Below, in pieces: positions 24,562-32,960 of a stretch of 64,000 nt of DNA. The stretch comes from Streptomyces flaveolus (GTDB taxonomy: Bacteria; Actinomycetota; Actinomycetes; Streptomycetales; Streptomycetaceae), in NCBI RefSeq assembly GCF_000716535.1, contig NZ_JNWV01000010.1, positions 186,001 through 250,000 on the forward strand. Direction: 5' to 3'. The notes beneath the pieces were generated by a model that saw only the letters and a list, made by a program, of their open reading frames with translations, ran no database searches and was not told the origin of the DNA. The first letter of the stretch is position 1, and each line of letters opens with the position of its first letter. Made by a program: the position numbers and the translations under genes.

Positions 24562-25470
24562 CTATCCCCGGCGGACCGCCGTGTGCACGGTGTACGCGCC
24601 CAGCACGAACACGTCCGGCCGTACGTGCACGCTCGCCGGGTCGGACGGGTCGAGCAGCCGGTCCAGGGTGGCGCGGTCGTCGGCGTCCAGCGCGTCGCCG
24701 AGGCCCTCGCGCAGCCGGGACAGGTGCGCGGCGACGTAGGCGCGGGCCCGGTCGGAGACGGGGGCCGGCAGGTCGAGCAGGAAGGTGCGGGTACGGGCGT
24801 GCTCGAGGCCGGCGGCGGTCAGCAGGGCGGGCCAGTCCTCGGTCTCGGCGACGGAGCCCGGCAGGTCGGCGCGCATCCGGCCGAACCACTCCTCCTCCAG
24901 GGCGTCCAGCCGCGCCTGCAGTCCGGGCCGGCCGATGCCGATGTCCCTGGGCAGGAAGCGGGAGGGCAGACCGCCTTCCTGGAGGGCCAGGGTGCCGCCG
25001 GGGGCGAGCCGCTCGGCGAAGGCGGTGAGCGCCGCCCGCTGGTCACCGAGGTGGTGCAGGCTGCGGCTGGCCCACAGCAGGTCGGCCGGGTACTCCAACT
25101 TGTCCAGCACGTCGGGCAGTTCGCCGGTGAGGGTGTCGAACCGGTCGGCGACGCCCTGGCGCGCTGCCCGGGCACGGGCGCGCTCCAGCAGGGGTCCGGT
25201 GCCGTCCACGGCGACGACCCGGGCCCCGGGGAACGCCTCGGCGAACAGGCAGGTGACCACCCCGGGCCCGCTGCCCGCGTCCACGATCAGCCCCGGCTCG
25301 GTCACCTCCCGCGCGAGCCACGCCATGGCCCCCTCGTACACCGGGGTGAACAGCTCCGCCTGCGACTCCAGCAGGGGGCCCATCTCGCTCCAGTCGATGT
25401 CCGTGCCGTGGCCGTGGCCGTGCCCGTGGCCGTGCCGGTGCTCGGTGTCGTGGTGGTGCTCGTGCGCCAT
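24562..25470 (-). CDS. SAM-dependent methyltransferase with His-rich N-terminus
   Basis: 302 residues from ATG 25470 with GAGAGG upstream. The first ~22 residues are a His-rich tract (HEHHHDTEHRHGHGHGHGHG) that could bind Ni, Zn or Co. A class I methyltransferase follows: motif I LIVDAGSGPGVV, then VAVDGTGPLLERAR, LLWASRSLHHLGD and LAPGGTLALQEGG. Relatives methylate small molecules; the acceptor is unknown. It is divergent from a PhyH dioxygenase with a TTGCCG/CGGCAA palindrome between them. Confidence 0.82.
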   Translation of the reverse strand: MAHEHHHDTEHRHGHGHGHGHGTDIDWSEMGPLLESQAELFTPVYEGAMAWLAREVTEPGLIVDAGSGPGVVTCLFAEAFPGARVVAVDGTGPLLERARARAARQGVADRFDTLTGELPDVLDKLEYPADLLWASRSLHHLGDQRAALTAFAERLAPGGTLALQEGGLPSRFLPRDIGIGRPGLQARLDALEEEWFGRMRADLPGSVAETEDWPALLTAAGLEHARTRTFLLDLPAPVSDRARAYVAAHLSRLREGLGDALDADDRATLDRLLDPSDPASVHVRPDVFVLGAYTVHTAVRRG

Positions 25471-25536
25471 GGTGGTCAGCCTCTCTTCCGGATGCGGCCA
25501 GGGTGCGACGGCACGCCGGTCGGAGGCCAGCGGTGT

Positions 25537-25551
25537 TGCCGATGCGGCAAA
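25537..25551. promoter_or_regulatory. Palindrome between methyltransferase and PhyH genes
   Basis: TTGCCGATGCGGCAA is a perfect 6-3-6 palindrome in the 123-base divergent gap. GGCAA recurs at 25567-25571. A shared repressor site is plausible. Confidence 0.45.
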
Positions 25552-25593
25552 AACGGGATGCGTTCCGGCAAGGCCGCCGGTGACGATGGACCC

Positions 25594-26364
25594 ATGGACG
25601 ACAACCAGGTGGAGCGCTTCGTCGAAGACGGGTTCGTGAAGCTCGAGGGAGCCGTCCCGCCACGGGTCGCCGCGGACTGTGCGCGACTGCTGTGGCGGGA
25701 GACGGGCTACGACCCCGAGGACCGCGCGACCTGGAAGGACCCGGTGGTGTGGGTGGGCGGCATGGCCCAGGGCCCGTTCGCGGCAGCGGCCAACTCGCCG
25801 GTGCTGCACGACGCGTTCGACGCGCTGGTGGGCGCAGGACGCTGGGAGCCGCGCTACTCGCTGGGCACCTTCCCGCTGCGCTTCCCGCACCCGGAGGAAC
25901 CGGACGACGCCGGATGGCACATCGAAGGCAGCTACCTCCCCGAGGGCCGGGCGCACTACCACACCAACCTGCGCTCCCGGGACCGTGCGCTGCTGATGCT
26001 CTTCCTGTTCAGCGAGGTCACGCAGGCCGATGCCCCCACCCGGATCAGGGTCGGCTCGCACCTGGACGTGCCCGCGGTGCTCCGGCCGTACGGCGAGGCG
26101 GGGGCGTCCTTCCTGGAGCTGGGCCCCCAGGTGGCGGCGGCCTCGGCCCACCGTGCCCTCGCCCATGCCACGGGCCGCCCCGGTGACGTCTACCTCTGCC
26201 ACCCGTTCCTGGTGCACGCGGCCCAGCCGCACCACGGCACCCGGCCCCGCTTCCTGGCGCAGCCGCCGCTGCACCCGGCGGTGCCGTACGAACTGGAGCG
26301 GCCGGACGGGGCGTACTCACCGGTGGAGCGCGCGATCCGCCGGGGTCTGACCGGCGCGGTCTGA
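25594..26364 (+). CDS. Phytanoyl-CoA dioxygenase (PhyH) family protein
   Basis: 256 residues from ATG 25594. The fold is that of Fe(II)/2-oxoglutarate PhyH oxygenases: FVEDGFVKLEGAVPP at the start, a first iron-ligand region DAGWHIEGSYLPEG, and a distal region YLCHPFLVHAAQPHHGTRPR that supplies the second His and the 2-oxoglutarate Arg. The usual HxD iron pair reads HIE here, so Glu replaces Asp. The substrate is unknown. The gene is divergent from the His-rich methyltransferase, so the pair may act in one pathway. Confidence 0.85.
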   Translation: MDDNQVERFVEDGFVKLEGAVPPRVAADCARLLWRETGYDPEDRATWKDPVVWVGGMAQGPFAAAANSPVLHDAFDALVGAGRWEPRYSLGTFPLRFPHPEEPDDAGWHIEGSYLPEGRAHYHTNLRSRDRALLMLFLFSEVTQADAPTRIRVGSHLDVPAVLRPYGEAGASFLELGPQVAAASAHRALAHATGRPGDVYLCHPFLVHAAQPHHGTRPRFLAQPPLHPAVPYELERPDGAYSPVERAIRRGLTGAV

Positions 26365-26400
26365 ACCGCTGCGGTCCGGCCCCGGCGGACGCTCACCCCG

Positions 26401-28197
26401 CTACGGCAGCGGCGGGTAGGCGTTCTGCATCAGCTGCTGGAACTGGGCGGAGAACCAGTGCCCGGCCAGCGGCGAGTTCGGCAGCGCGCCCGTGGGGTTG
26501 TTGCCGTTGCGGGCGTTGCCGCCGTACGTCGGGTCGCACATCCGGTCGAAGCCCTTGCCCTCGTCGTTGGAGATGGCGGAGCTGGCTCCGTCCGACTCCC
26601 CCGGGGGCTTGACCCACACGTAGGCGTCGATCCCGGCCGCGGGAGCGGCGGTCGGCCGTTCACCGAGGCCGGCACCGCTCTGGTTGCACCAGTTGCCGGC
26701 GTGGATGCGCCGGTCGATGCGGCTGCCGTTGACGTAGTCGTCGACGGAGGTGAGCGGGCCGGACTTGGTGGGCCGGGCGGAGCCGCCCCAGCCGTTGCGG
26801 GAGGTGTCGATCAGCATGCCGAGGTTGCTGTTGAACCCGGACGCGACCAGCTTGTCGCGCAGTGCCTGGGCGAAGGACTGCTCGTCCACGTACTGGTTCC
26901 AGTCGACCCACTTCGACTGGCGCACGGTCTGCCCGTTGACGCTGTCGGTGACCTTGAAGTACGGCTCCTTGGTGGCGCTGTAGTTGGCGGTGTTGACGAT
27001 GAACCCCGTCACGTCGTTCACGCTCGCGCCGTTGGTGGTGGCCACCTTGTAGAACTCCTGGACGGTGGGCCCGAGGTTGGAGTCCCAGCCGAGCCAGGCG
27101 TGGTGGCCGGCGTCGATGTAGTTGTAGACGTTGGAGATGGCGCCCAGCTTGTCGAGGGCGTAGCTGACCCCCTTCTCGTAGTTGCCGTTGGCCTTCATGG
27201 TCGCGCAGGCGTCGGTGCTGCCGGCGGTGCCGCCCGCGTTGGTGACCAGGTTGGGCAGCGAGTCCGGTTCGATGACGGTGGCGATGCGCAGGCCCGCGTA
27301 CTTGGCGTCGGAGAGGATCGACGCGATCGGGTCGATGTACTGGGTCTTGTACTTGTCGATGTCGTTCGGCCCGAGTTCGCCGTTGGAGGCGAGGGCGGAG
27401 CAGTCGCGGCCGGGCAGGTCGTAGATGACCAGCTGGACGACGAGTTCGCCCGAGCCCTTCTGCTTCAGTGCCTCGTCCAGGTGGGCGCGCAGGCCCATCC
27501 CGCCGTTCACGCCGTTGATGGCGGCGATCCGGTCGAGCCACACCGCGGTGGGCTGGTTGGCGATGCGGCTGCCGCCCGGTTCGGCGGCGGCGTGCGCCGA
27601 CCACTCCGGGTTCACGTAACCCTTGGCCCCGGCGTAGGGGTTGTCGACGCGGCTGCCGGTGCCGCCACCGCCGTCTCCGCCGCCCGAGCCGCCACCGGTG
27701 TCCCCGCCGGTGCCGCCGCCCGTGCCGCCGCCGGTGTCTCCACCCGTGCCGCCGCCGCTGCCACCGCTGCCGTCGTCCACGTTGCAGGCGACGCCGTCGA
27801 GCGTGAAGGTGGCGGGGACGGAGTTGGTGCCGCTGAAGGTGCCGTTGAAGCCGAAGCTGACCGTGCCGCCGGTCGCGAGCGCGCCGTTGTAGCTCTCGTT
27901 GGCCGCGGTGACAGCGGTGCCGCTCTGGCTGATCTTCGCGTTCCAGCCGCTCGTGACCTTCTGGGTGCCGCCGTACGACCACTTCAGCGACCAGGCCGAC
28001 TTGGCGGCGCCGTTGTTGGTGATGGTCACGGCGGCGGTGAAGCCGGTGTCCCACTGGCTCTGGATCTTGTAGTCGACGGCACAGGGCACGGCGGCGACGG
28101 CGGCGCCCGAGCCGCCGGGCAGGGCCGCGAACGCCGTTCCGGAGGCTCCGGCGAGAAGGCCAAGGGCCACCAGCAGTGTTGTCTTGGTACGACTCAT
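26401..28197 (-). CDS. Secreted GH6 cellulase (cellobiohydrolase-type) with N-terminal CBM2
   Basis: 598 residues. The order is a signal peptide (1-~35), a CBM2 cellulose-binding domain (~38-140; PCAVDYKIQSQWDTGFTAAV...CNV), a Gly/Thr/Asp linker (GGGTGG-type repeats, ~141-180), and a GH6 catalytic domain to the end. Catalytic motifs are VIYDLPGRDCSALASNGEL with the general-acid Asp, RIATVIEPDSLPNLV, and YVWVKPPGESDGASS. The size of the catalytic domain suits an exo-acting enzyme releasing cellobiose from non-reducing ends. GAAGGA precedes ATG 28197. It lies 44 bases after the GH5 gene on the same strand, so the two are probably co-transcribed. Confidence 0.93.
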   Translation of the reverse strand: MSRTKTTLLVALGLLAGASGTAFAALPGGSGAAVAAVPCAVDYKIQSQWDTGFTAAVTITNNGAAKSAWSLKWSYGGTQKVTSGWNAKISQSGTAVTAANESYNGALATGGTVSFGFNGTFSGTNSVPATFTLDGVACNVDDGSGGSGGGTGGDTGGGTGGGTGGDTGGGSGGGDGGGGTGSRVDNPYAGAKGYVNPEWSAHAAAEPGGSRIANQPTAVWLDRIAAINGVNGGMGLRAHLDEALKQKGSGELVVQLVIYDLPGRDCSALASNGELGPNDIDKYKTQYIDPIASILSDAKYAGLRIATVIEPDSLPNLVTNAGGTAGSTDACATMKANGNYEKGVSYALDKLGAISNVYNYIDAGHHAWLGWDSNLGPTVQEFYKVATTNGASVNDVTGFIVNTANYSATKEPYFKVTDSVNGQTVRQSKWVDWNQYVDEQSFAQALRDKLVASGFNSNLGMLIDTSRNGWGGSARPTKSGPLTSVDDYVNGSRIDRRIHAGNWCNQSGAGLGERPTAAPAAGIDAYVWVKPPGESDGASSAISNDEGKGFDRMCDPTYGGNARNGNNPTGALPNSPLAGHWFSAQFQQLMQNAYPPLP

Positions 28198-28241
28198 GAG
28201 TGCGGGTTCCTTCGGGGTTCCGTGGGATCTACGGGTTGGAT

Positions 28242-29717
28242 CTACGGGTTCAGGGCGCGCAGATGGTCACGCAGCCCGGCGCCGTACGCGGTGGGAGTGC
28301 CGTCGTAGGCGGAGATCAGGGACGGCCCGGAGGAGCAGTCCCAGGTGTTCCAGGTCCAGCCGAGGTAGGACAGGTCGTGGTCGTCGAACCACTTCATGAC
28401 CCGGTCGGTGAACCCGTGCGCGCAGGTGTTCTCGCCGATCTCCCCGGCCACCAGGGGCACCTGGGCGGCGACCGGGGCGAGGGTGGAGTTCCAGCAGCTC
28501 TCGCTCGCGCAGGAGTTGAAGTTGTAGACGTGGTACGCGGCGGCGAGATTGCCGGCCGGATCGGTGGGCTCGTACGCGGTCCACTGACCGAGGTCGTTCG
28601 AGTACGCCAGCCCGCCGGCCATGATGACGTTCTTGGCACCGGTGGCCCGGACGCTGTCCACGAGGTCCTGCATGCCGGCGACCTCGTAGGAGATCCCGGG
28701 GCAGGTGCCCCCGTCCCGCCAGCACTTCCAGGCGTCCGTGACGCTGGAGGCCGCCCGGTCCGGGTACGGCTCGTTGAACAGGTCGAACACGGCCGCCTGG
28801 TCGTCCTTGAAGGTACTCGCCACCGACGACCAGAACGACGGGGAGTACCGCATGTCGGGCATCGGCTTCTGGCAGGTGGCGTGCACGTCGGTGCAGCCGG
28901 CCGAGTTGCCGGTGTACTGGCCGTAGGACCAGTGCAGTTCGAGGACCGGGGTCATGCCGTGCGCCTCGACGCGGGCCACCAGCTCCCTGACGGCGGCGAT
29001 GTAGTTCGCGCCGCCGTACTCGGGCTTGACGTTGGACAGGCCCAGCCAGCACTCCTCGTTGAGCGGGATGCGGACCGCGTTGGCCTTCCAGTCGGCGATC
29101 GCCTCGACGGCCGCGTCGTCGACGGGGCCGTCCCAGATGCCGTAGCCCTGCACGCACATGAACTCGCCGCCGGACCGGTTGACGCCGAGCAGGCGGCGGG
29201 TGGTGCCGTCGGCGTCCACGAGCTTGTTGCCGGAGACCCGCAGCGCGGGCGGGGTGCCGCCGGACGGCGGCGGGGTCGTCGGCGGCGGGGTGGTCGGCTC
29301 CGAGTCGACGTTGCAGGTCGTGCCGTTGAGCTTGAACACGGCCGGCGCGGTGTTGCTCCCCGACCAGGAGGCGAGGAAGCCGGCGCTGACGCTCGCGCCG
29401 GTGCCGAGCGCGCCGTTCCAGCCCTCGTTGGCCGCGGTCACGGTGGTGCCGGACTGGGACCACTTGGCGTTCCAGCCCTGGCCGGCCTTCTGCCCGCCGG
29501 CGAAGTCGAAGGTGAGCTTCCAACCGCTCAGGGCGGCCTGGTTGTTGGTGACCTTCACCGAGGCCTGGAAGCCGTTGTCCCACTGGCTGGTGACGGCGTA
29601 CTCCACCGTGCAGGCGGGTGTGGCTCCCTGGGCCGACACCGCCGGCACGACCACGCTCCCGACGAGCGCGGCCGCACCGGCGGCGGCTAAAAGTACTGAA
29701 CGCGGGGGGTGTCGCAT
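28242..29717 (-). CDS. Secreted GH5 endoglucanase with N-terminal CBM2
   Basis: 491 residues from ATG 29717 with AAGGAG upstream. A signal peptide (SVLLAAAGAAALVGSVVVP) is followed by CBM2 (~35-135; ACTVEYAVTSQWDNGFQASV...CNV), a Pro/Thr linker, and a GH5 catalytic barrel. The acid/base Glu is in VFDLFNEPYPD and the nucleophile Glu in PLVAGEIGENT. It should cut internal beta-1,4-glucan bonds. As first gene of the GH5-GH6 pair it is transcribed away from GH48, and a CebR-like half-conserved site lies about 50 bases upstream of its start. Confidence 0.93.
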   Translation of the reverse strand: MRHPPRSVLLAAAGAAALVGSVVVPAVSAQGATPACTVEYAVTSQWDNGFQASVKVTNNQAALSGWKLTFDFAGGQKAGQGWNAKWSQSGTTVTAANEGWNGALGTGASVSAGFLASWSGSNTAPAVFKLNGTTCNVDSEPTTPPPTTPPPSGGTPPALRVSGNKLVDADGTTRRLLGVNRSGGEFMCVQGYGIWDGPVDDAAVEAIADWKANAVRIPLNEECWLGLSNVKPEYGGANYIAAVRELVARVEAHGMTPVLELHWSYGQYTGNSAGCTDVHATCQKPMPDMRYSPSFWSSVASTFKDDQAAVFDLFNEPYPDRAASSVTDAWKCWRDGGTCPGISYEVAGMQDLVDSVRATGAKNVIMAGGLAYSNDLGQWTAYEPTDPAGNLAAAYHVYNFNSCASESCWNSTLAPVAAQVPLVAGEIGENTCAHGFTDRVMKWFDDHDLSYLGWTWNTWDCSSGPSLISAYDGTPTAYGAGLRDHLRALNP

Positions 29718-29765
29718 GAGCGACTCCTTGCAGCTTGGCGCGTCGTGACGGACGCGTCGACTGAA

Positions 29766-29779
29766 CGGAACCGCTCCCA
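29766..29779 (-). promoter_or_regulatory. CebR-like box before GH5
   Basis: Read on the minus strand, TGGGAGCGGTTCCG matches the 14-bp CebR consensus TGGGAGCGCTCCCA at 11 of 14 bases. CebR is the LacI-family cellulose-utilization repressor of Streptomyces, relieved by cello-oligosaccharides. Confidence 0.6.
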
Positions 29780-29853
29780 CTGGTGCGAGTGAAGGTAGCG
29801 CCAAGTGGCCTGTCTGCCCAGAGGAGTTGCTCGACTTTTCCGCGAGCGGATCC

Positions 29854-29869
29854 GTCGAATCTTTTCGAC
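29854..29869. promoter_or_regulatory. Second dyad in the cellulase divergent promoter
   Basis: GTCGAATCTTTTCGAC is a perfect 6-4-6 inverted repeat midway between the two CebR-type boxes. It is unlike the CebR sequence, so a second regulator is possible. Confidence 0.45.
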
Positions 29870-29881
29870 TCTTCAAGCACC

Positions 29882-29923
29882 TTGACCGCTCCGGGCCCCG
29901 TCCCCACTATGGGAGCGCTCCCA
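29882..29923 (+). promoter_or_regulatory. GH48 promoter overlapped by a perfect CebR box
   Basis: TTGACC (29882-29887) and CACTAT (29905-29910) are 17 bases apart and fit -35/-10 elements. TGGGAGCGCTCCCA at 29910-29923, the exact CebR palindrome, covers the end of the -10 and the expected transcription start, so repressor binding would block RNA polymerase. Confidence 0.8.
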
Positions 29924-29977
29924 CTGGTTCAAGCCTTGACTTCTCCCGAGCCGCACGCCGCAAGGAGGAACCAGCAC

Positions 29978-32890
29978 ATGGATCCCGGACGCAGACGCAC
30001 AGCGGTGCGTCGGCTGTGGACCGCGGCGGCCGCCGCGTTCACGCTGCCCCTGACGATGCTCGCCACCGGCACCCCGGCCGCTCACGCGGCGTCCGTGCAG
30101 TGCAGCGTCGACTACAAGACCAACGACTGGGGTTCCGGCTTCACCGCCGACCTCACGATCACCAACCGCGGTACCGACGCCATCGACGGCTGGACGCTGA
30201 CGTACGCCTACGCGGGCAACCAGAAGCTGACCAACGGCTGGAACGGCACCTGGTCCCAGTCGGGCCAGACGGTCACCGTGAAGAACGCCCCGTACAACGG
30301 CGGCATCGCGGCGGGCGCCGCCGTCTCCACCGGCGCCCAGTTCACCTACACCGGCACCAACGCCGCCCCCACGTCCTTCGCCGTCAACGGCACCACCTGC
30401 TCCGGCGCGCACCAGCCGCCGGTGACCGTGCTGACCAGCCCGAGCGCGGGCGCGGTCTACTCCCAGGGCGAGGCGGTGCCCCTCGCGGCGACCGCCGCCG
30501 CGGCCGACAACGCGACCATCGGCAAGGTGGAGTTCTACGACGACACCACGCTGCTGGGCACGGACACGAGCGCGCCGTACTCGCTCTCGGTCTCCAGTTT
30601 GACCGTGGGCAGTCATTCCCTGGTGGCGAAGGCGTACGACAGCCTCGGCGCGTCCGCCGCCTCCACCCCGGTCGGCATCACGGTCGCCTCCGGGCCCGCC
30701 GTGGTCGCCTCGCCGTCCCAGCTCGGCGTCCAGCAGGGCAAGTCGGGCACGTTCTCGGTGAAGCTGTCGACACAGCCGAGCGCGAACGTGACGGTGAGCA
30801 CGAGCCGCACGAGCGGCAACACCGGTCTGTCCGTGACGGGTGGTTCCGCGCTGACCTTCACCCCGTCCAACTGGAACACCGCGCAGACGGTGACCGTCAC
30901 GGCGGACTCCTCCGGCACCGGCAGCGCGACCTTCACCGCGTCGGCCACCGGCCACACCAAGGCGACGGTCACGGTCACGGAGCTGCCCGCGTCGAAGGCG
31001 TACGACGCCCGCTTCCTGGACCTGTACGGGAAGATCACCAACCCGGCGAACGGCTACTTCTCGCCCGAGGGCATCCCGTACCACGCGGTGGAGACGCTGA
31101 TCGTCGAGGCCCCGGACCAGGGCCACGAGACCACCTCGGAGGCGTACAGCTACCTGCTGTGGCTCCAGGCGATGTACGGCAAGGTGACCGGCGACTGGTC
31201 GAAGTTCAACGGCGCGTGGGACATCATGGAGAAGTACATGATCCCCACGCACGCGGACCAGCCGACGAACTCCTTCTACAACGCCTCCAAGCCGGCCACG
31301 TACGCGCCCGAACTGGACACCCCGAACGAGTACCCGGCGAAGCTGGACTCGTCGGTGCCGGTCGGAACGGACCCGATCGCCGGTGAGCTGAAGTCGGCCT
31401 ACGGCACGGACGACGTCTACGGCATGCACTGGATCCAGGACGTGGACAACGTCTACGGCTACGGCAACGAGCCCGGCACGTGCGAAGCCGGTCCGACGGC
31501 CACCGGACCGTCGTACATCAACACCTTCCAGCGCGGCGCGCAGGAGTCCGTCTGGGAGACGGTCCCGCAGCCGACCTGCGACGCCTTCAAGTACGGCGGC
31601 AGGAACGGCTACCTGGACCTGTTCACCGGCGACTCCTCGTACGCCAAGCAGTGGAAGTACACGGACGCCCCGGACGCGGACTCCCGCGCCGTGCAGGCCG
31701 CGTACTGGGCGGACGTGTGGGCGAAGGCGCAGGGCAAGGGGAGCGACGTGTCCGCGACGGTCGCCAAGGCCGCCAAGATGGGCGACTACCTGCGGTACGC
31801 GATGTACGACAAGTACTTCAAGAAGATCGGCAACTGCACGAGCCCGTCCTGCCCGGCCGGCACCGGCAAGGACGCCTCGCACTACCTGCTGTCCTGGTAC
31901 TACGCCTGGGGCGGCGCCACCGACACCTCCGCCGGCTGGGCCTGGCGGATCGGCTCCAGCCACGTCCACGGCGGCTACCAGAACCCCCTCGCCGCCTACG
32001 CGCTCAGCTCGGTCGCCGACCTGAAGCCCAAGTCGGCCACGGGCGCGGCGGACTGGGGCAAGTCGCTCCAGCGGCAGCTCGAGTTCTACCAGTGGCTCCA
32101 GTCCTCCGAGGGCGCCATCGCGGGCGGCGCGACCAACAGCTGGCAGGGCCGGTACGCGACCCCGCCGGCCGGCGCGTCCACCTTCTACGGCATGTACTAC
32201 GACTGGCAGCCCGTCTACCACGACCCGCCGTCCAACCAGTGGTTCGGCTTCCAGGCGTGGTCGATGGAGCGGGTCGCCGAGTACTACCAGCAGACCGGGA
32301 ACGCCACGGCGAAGGCGATCCTCGACAAGTGGGTCAAGTGGGCGCTGTCCAAGACCACGATCAACCCGGACGGCACCTACCGCATCCCCTCCACCCTCCA
32401 GTGGTCGGGCCAGCCCGACACCTGGAACGCGTCGAGTCCCGGCGGCAACAACGGGCTGCACGTCACCGTCGCGGACTACACCGACGACGTCGGCGTGGCC
32501 GCCGCCTACGCCAAGACGCTGACGTACTACGCCGCCAAGTCCGGTGACGCCACCGCCAAGTCCACGGCGAAGGCGCTGCTGGACGGCATGTGGAACAACC
32601 ACCAGGACAGCCTCGGCATCGCCGTCCCGGAGACCCGCACCGACTACAGCCGGTTCGGCGACAGCGTGTACGTGCCGAGCGGCTGGACCGGCACCATGCC
32701 GAACGGCGACGCGATCGACTCCTCGTCCACGTTCGCCTCGCTCCGGTCCTTCTACAAGAGCGACCCGAACTGGTCGAAGATCGAGGCCTACCTCAAGGGC
32801 GGCGCCGCGCCCGTCTTCACGTACCACCGCTTCTGGGCCCAGGCGGACATCGCCCTGGCCATGGGCTCGTACGCGGAGCTCCTGGAGTAG
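29978..32890 (+). CDS. Secreted GH48 reducing-end cellobiohydrolase with CBM2 and Ig-like domains
   Basis: 970 residues from ATG 29978 with AAGGAGG upstream. The order is a signal peptide (to AHA near 36), CBM2 (~38-143; [19 protein letters not shown]...CSG), a Big/Ig-like domain (~148-238; [19 protein letters not shown]), a second beta-sandwich (~240-330; [18 protein letters not shown]), and GH48 (~335-970). GH48 marks include [14 protein letters not shown] with the proton-donor Glu, [20 protein letters not shown] and [22 protein letters not shown]48 enzymes run processively from reducing ends and synergize with GH6 and GH5 enzymes, which are encoded divergently next door. Confidence 0.95.
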   Translation: MDPGRRRTAVRRLWTAAAAAFTLPLTMLATGTPAAHAASVQCSVDYKTNDWGSGFTADLTITNRGTDAIDGWTLTYAYAGNQKLTNGWNGTWSQSGQTVTVKNAPYNGGIAAGAAVSTGAQFTYTGTNAAPTSFAVNGTTCSGAHQPPVTVLTSPSAGAVYSQGEAVPLAATAAAADNATIGKVEFYDDTTLLGTDTSAPYSLSVSSLTVGSHSLVAKAYDSLGASAASTPVGITVASGPAVVASPSQLGVQQGKSGTFSVKLSTQPSANVTVSTSRTSGNTGLSVTGGSALTFTPSNWNTAQTVTVTADSSGTGSATFTASATGHTKATVTVTELPASKAYDARFLDLYGKITNPANGYFSPEGIPYHAVETLIVEAPDQGHETTSEAYSYLLWLQAMYGKVTGDWSKFNGAWDIMEKYMIPTHADQPTNSFYNASKPATYAPELDTPNEYPAKLDSSVPVGTDPIAGELKSAYGTDDVYGMHWIQDVDNVYGYGNEPGTCEAGPTATGPSYINTFQRGAQESVWETVPQPTCDAFKYGGRNGYLDLFTGDSSYAKQWKYTDAPDADSRAVQAAYWADVWAKAQGKGSDVSATVAKAAKMGDYLRYAMYDKYFKKIGNCTSPSCPAGTGKDASHYLLSWYYAWGGATDTSAGWAWRIGSSHVHGGYQNPLAAYALSSVADLKPKSATGAADWGKSLQRQLEFYQWLQSSEGAIAGGATNSWQGRYATPPAGASTFYGMYYDWQPVYHDPPSNQWFGFQAWSMERVAEYYQQTGNATAKAILDKWVKWALSKTTINPDGTYRIPSTLQWSGQPDTWNASSPGGNNGLHVTVADYTDDVGVAAAYAKTLTYYAAKSGDATAKSTAKALLDGMWNNHQDSLGIAVPETRTDYSRFGDSVYVPSGWTGTMPNGDAIDSSSTFASLRSFYKSDPNWSKIEAYLKGGAAPVFTYHRFWAQADIALAMGSYAELLE

Positions 32891-32907
32891 ACCGGCACCT
32901 CTTCTCC

Positions 32908-32936
32908 GGCGGCCCCCACCCGCACTGGGGGCCGCC
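32908..32936. terminator. Hairpin between GH48 and GH74
   Basis: GGCGGCCCCCA (32908-32918) pairs perfectly with 32926-32936 across a seven-base loop. Only 24 bases separate it from the GH74 start, so it may attenuate read-through and not end the transcript. Confidence 0.65.
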
Positions 32937-32960
32937 CCCCGTCATGAGGGGACTCCCGCC

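Noticed and set aside
25385..25465. CCGTGGCCGTG repeats as a DNA-level repeat element
   Set aside because: They are the codons of the His/Gly-rich N-terminus of the methyltransferase read on the opposite strand.
29873..32827. A 984-codon minus-strand frame
   Set aside because: It is a shadow of the GH48 gene, rich in Val/Gly/Arg, with no family motifs.
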